Below are positions 5,743-11,174 of a DNA stretch of 11,174 nt, one piece after another. A model generated the notes under the pieces. That model searched no databases and was not told where the DNA came from. It saw nothing but the letters and a program-made list of their open reading frames with translations. A program made the position numbers and the translations under genes. Source of the stretch: an uncultured Clostridia bacterium (GTDB lineage Bacteria > Bacillota > Clostridia > Christensenellales > Aristaeellaceae); contig CAKTXZ010000033.1 in assembly GCA_934632155.1 (NCBI GenBank), positions 1 through 11,174 on the forward strand, given 5' to 3'. Within the stretch, counting starts at the first letter, position 1. Each line of letters opens with the position of its first letter.

Positions 5743-6636
5743 ATGATCGAGCTGAACCAGATCCGCACGGAGCGGAGCAATCCCAGAACCGAGCACATCG
5801 ACCAGCTCTCCACCTATGATATGGTCAAGCTCATCAATCAGGAGGATCATGAGGTGCCCCGTGCCGTGGCGCGGGAGCTTGTCCACATCGCTCAGGCGGT
5901 AGACGCCGTTTACGAAGCGCTTTCCGCCGGCGGCCGGCTGATCTATATCGGCTGCGGCACCTCCGGGCGGCTGGGCATTCTGGACGCGGTAGAGTGCCCG
6001 CCCACCTATTCCACCGATCCGGATCTGGTGGAAGGGCTGATCGCGGGGGGCGAAAAAGCCATCTTCCATGCGGTGGAAGGCGCGGAGGACGACTTTGACC
6101 AGGGCCGGGAGGATCTCAAGCACATCGCCTTTTCCCCCAAGGATATTCTGGTGGGCGTGGCCGCCAGCGGCCGCACCCCCTATGTGCTGGGCGCGATGGA
6201 GTACGCACGGAAACTGGGGGCCAAAACCGTGGCCGTTACCTGCTGCCCGGGGTCGAGGATCGACCGGGAGGCGGATATCGGCATCGGCATGGACGTTGGA
6301 CCGGAGGTCATTACCGGCTCTACCCGCATGAAAAGCGGCACGGCCCAGAAAATGGTGCTGAACATGCTGTCCACCGGCGCCATGATCCGTCTGGGCAAGG
6401 TATACGGCAACCTGATGGTGGATGTAAAGCCCAGCAACGGAAAGCTGAAATGCCGGGCTGTGTCGATTGTGCGCACCGCCACCGGCGCGGAAGACGGCGC
6501 AGCGCGGCAGGCGCTGGAGGCCTGCGGCTACGAAGCCAAAACCGCCATCGTCATGCTGAAAAAGGGCGTTTCCGCCGATGCGGCGCGGGAGGCGCTGCGG
6601 GCGGCTGACGGCCACGTAGCTGCCGCCCTGCAATAG
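5743..6636 (+). CDS. murQ: N-acetylmuramic acid 6-phosphate etherase
   Basis: MurQ cleaves the D-lactyl ether of MurNAc-6-phosphate, giving GlcNAc-6-phosphate and D-lactate, and acts in the cytoplasm. The 297-aa product matches the usual ~298. It is a SIS-domain protein: YIGCGTSGRLGILDAVECPP at 68-87 is the family signature, with catalytic Glu84. Glu115 in the GAEDD segment matches the second catalytic Glu (E. coli E83 and E114). Further conserved pieces are VGVAASGRTPYVLGAM and ITGSTRMKSGTAQKMVLNML. The C-terminal quarter has the three-helix cap (LEACGYEAKTAIVMLK). Start choice: AGGAGAG about 12 nt upstream and the conserved MIELNQIRTERSNP-like N-terminus. It is placed between the amidase-like gene and anmK (18-nt gap), whose product MurNAc-6P is its substrate. 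Confidence 0.97.
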   Translation: MIELNQIRTERSNPRTEHIDQLSTYDMVKLINQEDHEVPRAVARELVHIAQAVDAVYEALSAGGRLIYIGCGTSGRLGILDAVECPPTYSTDPDLVEGLIAGGEKAIFHAVEGAEDDFDQGREDLKHIAFSPKDILVGVAASGRTPYVLGAMEYARKLGAKTVAVTCCPGSRIDREADIGIGMDVGPEVITGSTRMKSGTAQKMVLNMLSTGAMIRLGKVYGNLMVDVKPSNGKLKCRAVSIVRTATGAEDGAARQALEACGYEAKTAIVMLKKGVSADAAREALRAADGHVAAALQ

Positions 6637-6654
6637 GAAAAGGAGCTGAGAGCC

Positions 6655-7839
6655 TTGCATCCGCTGGAAAAACTGTGGCGCAAGCCGGAGCGTCTGGCCA
6701 TCGGCCTGATGAGCGGAACCAGCGCCGACGGCGTGGACGCGGCGCTGCTCCGCATCAGCGGCTATGGCGTCAGCACCACGGTGCGTCAGGAGGGCTTTTC
6801 CTTTCTGCCCTTTGAACGGAATGTGCGGGAGCGCATTCTGGCGCTGGCCGACGGTCAGACCGGCGGCGCGAGAGAAATCTGCCAGATGGGCTTTCTGCTG
6901 GGCCGCCTGTATGCCGAAGCCTGCCTGAGGGTGTGCGCAGACGCCGGTGTGAACCCCGGCGAGATCGACTTTGTGGGCAGCCACGGCCAAACGGTCTATC
7001 ACCTTCCGGTAGCTGAGGAGTATCTTAGCCGGCCCGTTCGCGGCACGCTGCAGATCGGCGAGGCTTCCGTGATCGCCGAGGCGCTGGGCTGTCCCGTGGT
7101 GTCGGATTTTCGGGTGCGGGATATGGCGGCGGGAGGGCTGGGAGCTCCGCTGGTGCCCTATACCGAGTTTTTGCTCTACCGCAGCGAGGAGCGTACCGTG
7201 GCGCTGCAGAACATCGGCGGAATCGGCAACATCACCCTGCTGCCCAAGGCCTGTACCATGGATCAGATGGTGGCTTTCGACACCGGCCCCGGAAACATGG
7301 TGATGGACGCGCTGGCCGCACGGCTCACCGGCGGCAGGCTCCGCTACGACGAGGGCGGCAGGCTGGCCGCTCAGGGCCGGGTGAGCGCGCCGCTGCTGGC
7401 AAGGCTCCTGCAGGATCCATACCTTGCGCAGAAGCCCCCCAAAACCACCGGCCGGGAGCGTTACGGCGAAAGCTATGTGCAGCGCCTTCTGGCGGACGCG
7501 CAGTCGCTGGGCGTATCCCTGACGGACGCGCTGGCTACGGCCACCCGTTTTACGGCGGAGTGCGTCCGCCGCGCGGTGGATGACTACTGTCGGCCCATGC
7601 CCGAATGGCTGGTGGTCGGCGGCGGCGGAAGCCTGAACCCCACCCTGATGCAGTTCCTTCGCGACTGCCTGCCCGGCTGCCGGGTGCTGGTGAACGAGGA
7701 TCTGGGGCTGGACAGCAACGCCAAGGAGGCCGTGGCCTTCGCCCTGCTGGCCAACGAGGCGCTGTTCGCCAGCTGCAACAACGCTCCCAGCGCCACCGGC
7801 GCGGCCCATCCCGTGGTGATGGGAAAAATCAGCCTGTAG
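6655..7839 (+). CDS. anmK: Anhydro-N-acetylmuramic acid kinase
   Basis: AnmK opens the 1,6-anhydro ring of anhMurNAc and phosphorylates it with ATP in one step, giving MurNAc-6P for MurQ just upstream. The 394 residues are slightly longer than the E. coli enzyme (369). Motifs of this ASKHA-fold kinase are the phosphate-1 loop IGLMSGTSADGVDAALL (from residue 16), VGSHGQTVYH, the DFRVRD-MAAGGLGAPLVP core at 151-168 with the probable catalytic Asp156, NIGGIGNIT, FDTGPGNMVMDAL, and VVGGGGSLNP plus NAKEAVAFALLA at the end. The start is TTG at 6655, 9 nt after AGGAG. The first ATG in frame (6709) would cut into the ATP loop, so TTG is right. A GGxGAP variant with Leu instead of the common Gln is seen. 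The gene is translated close behind murQ and probably in the same operon. Confidence 0.95.
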   Translation: MHPLEKLWRKPERLAIGLMSGTSADGVDAALLRISGYGVSTTVRQEGFSFLPFERNVRERILALADGQTGGAREICQMGFLLGRLYAEACLRVCADAGVNPGEIDFVGSHGQTVYHLPVAEEYLSRPVRGTLQIGEASVIAEALGCPVVSDFRVRDMAAGGLGAPLVPYTEFLLYRSEERTVALQNIGGIGNITLLPKACTMDQMVAFDTGPGNMVMDALAARLTGGRLRYDEGGRLAAQGRVSAPLLARLLQDPYLAQKPPKTTGRERYGESYVQRLLADAQSLGVSLTDALATATRFTAECVRRAVDDYCRPMPEWLVVGGGGSLNPTLMQFLRDCLPGCRVLVNEDLGLDSNAKEAVAFALLANEALFASCNNAPSATGAAHPVVMGKISL

Positions 7840-7882
7840 CGTGGTTTCTCACCCTCTTCCCTATTCCAACCCAAGGGGTCAT

Positions 7883-7895
7883 GCATACAATATGC
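7883..7895 (+). promoter_or_regulatory. Possible promoter with palindromic -10 before the ABC importer
   Basis: The anmK-to-binding-protein gap (110 bp) contains GCATA-CAA-TATGC, whose centre includes TACAAT (7886-7891), a fair -10 box. The -35 position (ATTCCA) matches poorly. No terminator follows anmK, so read-through from the murein-sugar operon is likely, with a weak extra start here as a possibility. Confidence 0.3.
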
Positions 7896-7949
7896 CTGTA
7901 CGCAGACATAGGGTGTGCTAAAAAAAATAAGAAAGGTGGTTGTCCCCAA

Positions 7950-9197
7950 ATGAAAAAAATCCTGTCCCTGCTTCTGGTAGCCATGATGCTGCTGTCCGTA
8001 TGCAGCCTGTCCGTGGCCGAAGAAAAGAAAACCCTGACCTTCTGGGTGCCCCAGTATCAGTTCAGCAAGAGTGAAAACGCCATCTCCGACCTGGACTTCT
8101 GGAACGAAAAGTTCGATGCTTTCGAAGCCGAGAACAACTGCGTGGTGAACGTTGAGATCCTGCCCTGGGGCGACTACAACACCACCGTGTACACCGGCCT
8201 GCTGAACAAGGACGGCCCCGACGTGGTGTACGTGACCGACACCTACGATCTGGTCTCCAATAGCCTGCTGCTGCCTCTGGACAGCCGCCTGACCGACGCC
8301 GAGAAGGACAACTTCATCATGTGGAGCAACGCCGCCATGGATAAGGACGGCAACCACTACACCATCGTGATGAACGGCGGCTCGGTGCTGTTCTTCTACA
8401 ACAACGACATTCTGGCCGAGGCCGGCGTGGATGTGCCCGATACCTGGGACGAGTTCATCGCCGCCTGCAAGACCATCAAGGAAAAGACTGGCAAGCAGGC
8501 CTTCCTGCAAAACTGGGGTGCCAAAACCGGCACCAGCGCGCTGATGACCTCCTTCTGGCCCTACTACTTCCAGGCTGGCGGCTCCGTGCTGAACGCTGAA
8601 GGCGAAGTGGATATCAACAACGCGGCGGGTCTGGCCACCGTTGAGTTCATCAAAAAGCTGTACGACGAAGGCGTCTTCGACGAGTCCATCACCGCCGAAA
8701 CTACCGCTCAGGACAAGTTCAGCGCGGGCGAGCTGGCCTTCTACTGCGCCGGCGACACCACCGCCATCAAAAGCGCCACCAACGGCGGCGTCAACTTCGG
8801 CTACAAGTTCAGCCTGAAGGGCGAGGCCGGCTATGGCACCCGCGCTGCCGGCGACGCTTTCGCCGTGGCTGCCCAGGCTACCGAGCGCGGCAACGAGGAT
8901 CTGGCCGTGAAGGCGCTGGTGTACATCACCTCCGCCGATGTGATGGACGACTGGCATGAGCGCGTGTACGCTTTCCCCAGCGTGACCAAGGACGCCAAGC
9001 GCGTTTACAACCCCGATCTGGACGCGCTGTACACCGAGTATGCCGACGGCATGAAGATCGTGCCCGACTTTGAAGGCAAGCCCTCCTTCGAAAAGGCCGT
9101 CCAGTCCAACATCCAGCTGATGTTCATGGGCGACCTGACGCCTCAGGAGGTGCTGGATGAAACCATGAGCTACTACGCGGATCAGATCAAGCAGTGA
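7950..9197 (+). CDS. ABC transporter sugar-binding protein (CUT1 family, MalE-like)
   Basis: This 415-aa extracellular solute-binding protein (family 1) captures the substrate for the two permeases downstream. Residues 1-23 form a signal peptide: MKK, a hydrophobic core ILSLLLVAMMLLSV, and an SVA-EE end that fits signal peptidase I. Cys18 is preceded by LSV, which does not fit the usual lipobox because Val is in place of Gly/Ala/Ser. Family traits include LTFWVPQYQF at the start of the mature part, ILPWGDYNTTVYTGLLNKDG, PDVVYVTDTYDLVSN, LFFYNNDILAEAGV, PDTWDEFIAACKTIKEKTG and FSAGELAFYCAGD. The ribosome site is AAAGGTGG at 7932-7939. Codons end mostly in C or G, more uniformly than in neighbours, which suits high expression. 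The substrate cannot be read from sequence; the position after anmK/murQ suggests a murein sugar or amino sugar. Confidence 0.92.
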   Translation: MKKILSLLLVAMMLLSVCSLSVAEEKKTLTFWVPQYQFSKSENAISDLDFWNEKFDAFEAENNCVVNVEILPWGDYNTTVYTGLLNKDGPDVVYVTDTYDLVSNSLLLPLDSRLTDAEKDNFIMWSNAAMDKDGNHYTIVMNGGSVLFFYNNDILAEAGVDVPDTWDEFIAACKTIKEKTGKQAFLQNWGAKTGTSALMTSFWPYYFQAGGSVLNAEGEVDINNAAGLATVEFIKKLYDEGVFDESITAETTAQDKFSAGELAFYCAGDTTAIKSATNGGVNFGYKFSLKGEAGYGTRAAGDAFAVAAQATERGNEDLAVKALVYITSADVMDDWHERVYAFPSVTKDAKRVYNPDLDALYTEYADGMKIVPDFEGKPSFEKAVQSNIQLMFMGDLTPQEVLDETMSYYADQIKQ

Positions 9198-9211
9198 CCT
9201 GATTTTTTCCC

Positions 9212-9244
9212 GGAGGGGCCGAAAGGCCCCTCCCCCTTCTTTCG
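9212..9244 (+). terminator. Intercistronic hairpin after the binding-protein gene
   Basis: GGAGGGGCC-GAAA-GGCCCCTCC: a perfect 9-bp GC-rich stem with a GNRA-type tetraloop, then a poor T-run (CCCTTCTTT). It is likely a partial terminator or a 3' end stabiliser, which would let the binding protein be made in excess over the permeases. Confidence 0.65.
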
Positions 9245-9246
9245 TT

Positions 9247-9287
9247 CCGCGCAGGCCTTCCAGTCCAGAGCCGGAAGGTCTGCGCGG
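9247..9287 (+). repeat. Long inverted repeat upstream of the first permease
   Basis: The arms CCGCGCAGGCCTTCC (9247-9261) and GGAAGGTCTGCGCGG (9273-9287) form a 15-bp stem with one G-U pair and an 11-nt loop. There is no T-run after it, so it is not a classic terminator. It lies about 38 nt before the permease ribosome site. Confidence 0.65.
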
Positions 9288-9342
9288 CATGAAACGCATG
9301 CCCCCAATATACCTAGCCGGTTTCGGAGGTGACGATTCTCCC

Positions 9343-10257
9343 ATGAACATTCAGGCCATGGCAAAAACCAGCTGGGCCGTCAAGCGCAGGCGCAGGCAGG
9401 CGCTCATCGGCGCGGCGTACATTGCCCCCAGTTTCATCCTGATGTCCATCTTCAACGTGTTCCCCATCTTCATGTCGCTGTACCTTGCCTTCTGCAAGTA
9501 CAACATGGTGGGCAGCCCGGTGTGGATCGGCCTTACAAACTTTGAGAAGCTGGCCTCCAACAAGGCGCTGCGGGACGCGCTGGTGAACACCTTATGGTAC
9601 GTGCTGATGACCGTGCCCACGCAGACCATCCTGTCCATGCTGATCGCCGCTTTCATCGCCGAACGGCTGAAGAACCGATACGGCTCCTTCCTGCGCAGCG
9701 TCATCTTCATCCCGGTCATCATCTCGCTGATCGCCTCCGCCACGGTATGGGGCATTATGTACAACACCAACGGCGGCCTGATTAACCAGCTGCTGGGTCT
9801 GTTTGGCGCCGGGCCGGTGAATTTTCTGGGCGGCAAGCAAACGGCTCTGGGCAGCGTAGCCGCCGTCGCCGTATGGAAAAGCACCGGCTATTATATGGTC
9901 ATCTACTATGCCGGCATCATGAACATGTCCACCGAGATTCGTGAAGCGGCCATCGTGGACGGCGCCAATGCCGTGCAGCGCTTTTTCCGCATTACCCTGC
10001 CCATTCTGCGGCCCATCACCTACATGATCTTCACCCTGGGCATCATCGGCTCCTTTCAGGTGTTCGATCTGGTGTACAAGATGACCGGCGGCGGCCCCGG
10101 CCGTTCCACCTACACCGTGGCGTACATGATCTACACCTACGCCTTTCAGGACAAGCGCATCGGCTATGCCTGCGCGCTGGCCATCGGCCTGCTGGTGGTC
10201 ATTCTGGTCATTCACCTGCTGCAAACCCTGCTGTTTAAGGAGAGAGACAAAAAATGA
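9343..10257 (+). CDS. ABC sugar transporter permease (MalF/UgpA type)
   Basis: A 304-aa inner-membrane subunit, expected to form a heterodimer with the next gene product. A basic N-terminus (KRRRRQ at 14-19) precedes about six hydrophobic segments (about 21-50, 80-107, 118-140, 168-192, 225-243, 274-298). The cytoplasmic EAA loop that contacts the ATPase is EAAIVDGANAVQRFFRITLP at 201-220, with the conserved Gly208. GGGPGRSTYTVAYMIYTYAF at 249-268 is also typical. The start at 9343 follows GGAGGTGA at 9325-9332 by 10 nt; an in-frame ATG at 9289 lies in the hairpin and has no ribosome site. Its stop overlaps the next start (ATGA). No ATPase gene is in the window, so a shared MsmK/UgpC-type ATPase encoded elsewhere is likely. 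Confidence 0.95.
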   Translation: MNIQAMAKTSWAVKRRRRQALIGAAYIAPSFILMSIFNVFPIFMSLYLAFCKYNMVGSPVWIGLTNFEKLASNKALRDALVNTLWYVLMTVPTQTILSMLIAAFIAERLKNRYGSFLRSVIFIPVIISLIASATVWGIMYNTNGGLINQLLGLFGAGPVNFLGGKQTALGSVAAVAVWKSTGYYMVIYYAGIMNMSTEIREAAIVDGANAVQRFFRITLPILRPITYMIFTLGIIGSFQVFDLVYKMTGGGPGRSTYTVAYMIYTYAFQDKRIGYACALAIGLLVVILVIHLLQTLLFKERDKK

Positions 10258-11069
10258 AGAAACAATGGACGGGCTGGTCTGTTCTGGGCGTCATCTTGGT
10301 CTCGCTCTTTGCGCTGCTGTGCCTGACCCCGCTGGTTTACATGGTGTCGGTTTCCTTTACCGATTCTGATACCCTGTACATCAAGCTGAGCGATATTCAC
10401 CTGAATTTCAGCAACTACCGTTACGCCATCTTTGAGCGCAACTTTGGCCGCGCGCTGGTGAACAGCGTCATTACCGTGGCGGGTTCCTGCCTGCTGGTGG
10501 ACATCGTGGCCAGCATGGCGGGCTACGGCTTTGCCAAGAAGCCCATTCCCGGCAAGGAGACCCTGTTTCAGGGGTACCTGGCCACCATGATGATCCCCGG
10601 TCAGGTGACGCTGATCCCCATGTTTCTGATGATTAACTACATCAGCTGGACCAACACCTACCGGGCGCTGATCCTGCCCATGGTGGGCGCGTTCGGCATC
10701 TTCCTGATGCGGCAGTTTATGGAAGCCATTTCTGACGAGCTGCTGGAGGCCGCCGAGGTCGACGGCTGCGGCGAGATGCGCCGCTTCGTGACCATCGTGC
10801 TTCCTTTGGTGCAGCCCGCCCTGATTACCCTGACCATCTTCACCTTCAACGGCGCGTGGAACAACTTTCTCTGGCCGCTGATTATCAACACCCGCTCCTC
10901 CATGCACGTGCTGACCATTACCATGGCCACGCTGACCAGCAACCAGACCACCAACTACGGCATGGTCATGGCCGGCGCCACCCTCACATTCCTGTTCCCC
11001 TTCACCCTGTACATCTTCCTGCAAAAGCAGTTTGTAGAGGGCATCGCCATGGGCGGCGTGAAGGGGTGA
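10254..11069 (+). CDS. ABC sugar transporter permease (MalG/UgpE type)
   Basis: A 271-aa membrane partner of the preceding permease. Six hydrophobic segments are visible (about 9-34, 68-90, 105-127, 137-155, 185-207, 237-257). The EAA loop is EAAEVDGCGEMRRFVTIVLP at 165-184. The SMAGYGFAKKPIPGKETLFQ stretch, MMIPGQVTLIPMF and the end FVEGIAMGGVKG are all usual for this CUT1 subunit. Translation starts at an ATGA overlap with the upstream gene and is probably coupled; a GGAGAGAG-like ribosome site lies in the end of the upstream gene. No further CUT1 component follows before the window edge. Confidence 0.95.
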   Translation: MKKQWTGWSVLGVILVSLFALLCLTPLVYMVSVSFTDSDTLYIKLSDIHLNFSNYRYAIFERNFGRALVNSVITVAGSCLLVDIVASMAGYGFAKKPIPGKETLFQGYLATMMIPGQVTLIPMFLMINYISWTNTYRALILPMVGAFGIFLMRQFMEAISDELLEAAEVDGCGEMRRFVTIVLPLVQPALITLTIFTFNGAWNNFLWPLIINTRSSMHVLTITMATLTSNQTTNYGMVMAGATLTFLFPFTLYIFLQKQFVEGIAMGGVKG

Positions 11070-11097
11070 CAGCGCAGCCCCAAAAGCTCGCCGTATA

Positions 11098-11149
11098 AAG
11101 AGCGTTGACATAGGAAAACAAGCAGAAACCCAGTAAAATCAACGCTTTT
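11098..11149 (+). terminator. Possible terminator with a long loop after the permease operon
   Basis: The arms 11098-11108 (AAGAGCGTTGA) and 11139-11149 (TCAACGCTTTT) pair over 11 bp with one G-U, around a 30-nt loop, and the 3' arm ends in T4. The long loop makes it a weak candidate. A TTGACA at 11105-11110 inside it has no -10 at a normal distance. Confidence 0.35.
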
Positions 11150-11174
11150 AAGGGCAGAGGGCAAACAGGTTAGC

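Noticed and set aside
5701..7809. 702-codon open frame on the minus strand opposite murQ and anmK
   Set aside because: It is a low-complexity shadow (rich in His, Gln, Ala and Gly) of two well-supported plus-strand genes in GC-rich DNA.
7584..9350. 588-codon minus-strand open frame opposite the binding protein
   Set aside because: It is antisense to a clear family member, has no ribosome site, and its composition comes from reverse reading of biased codons.
11105..11139. TTGACA with TAAAAT as a promoter at the right end
   Set aside because: The spacer is 23 bp, far from 17, and both boxes lie in a hairpin-like inverted repeat.

Overview
The window looks like chromosomal DNA of a GC-rich, anaerobic, Gram-positive-type bacterium, probably a member of Clostridia. 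The reasons are the strong AGGAGG ribosome binding sites, a rubrerythrin plus two-iron superoxide reductase in place of catalase and SOD, a CUT1 sugar importer without its own ATPase, and a murein-sugar cluster whose content resembles the Bacillus murR/nagZ/amiE/murQ locus. The assignment below phylum level is inference.

Left part (1-2388, all +): the 3' two-thirds of a class I ribonucleotide reductase small subunit (nrdB), closed by a strong hairpin terminator. Then comes a 44-codon remnant of a ferritin gene whose end runs into the leader of an oxidative-stress operon. That operon holds rubrerythrin, desulfoferrodoxin (superoxide reductase) and a small zinc-ribbon/DUF2007-like protein, and it ends at a hairpin. 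A second, perfect palindrome lies over the stop codon of the convergent regulator gene.

Middle (2439-7839): a MurR/RpiR-type regulator on the minus strand diverges from a murein-sugar recycling operon. An AT-rich intergenic region between them carries a good extended -10 promoter and two palindromes that could be operators. The operon begins with a heavily damaged GH3 beta-N-acetylglucosaminidase (nagZ): several frameshifts, one nonsense codon, and loss of its 3' part, where it abuts the C-terminal half of a GNAT acetyltransferase. Intact genes follow: an AmiE-like serine hydrolase of the class C beta-lactamase fold, MurQ (MurNAc-6-phosphate etherase) and AnmK (anhydro-MurNAc kinase).

Right part (7950-11069): a complete CUT1-type ABC importer with a binding protein and two permeases, and no ATPase. 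Two hairpins lie between the binding protein and the first permease.

Working model (inference): the ABC importer brings in anhydro-MurNAc-containing or other murein sugars. The amidase-like protein removes peptides, NagZ (now broken) would have split the GlcNAc-MurNAc linkage, AnmK opens and phosphorylates anhydro-MurNAc, and MurQ converts MurNAc-6P to GlcNAc-6P plus lactate. The RpiR regulator would sense MurNAc-6P or a similar sugar phosphate. The most notable observations are the selective decay of nagZ inside an otherwise intact operon, the possible GH3-GNAT fusion origin of the wreck, and the linkage of an ABC importer with AnmK but no PTS or MurNAc kinase. No RNA genes, CRISPR arrays or mobile elements were seen.
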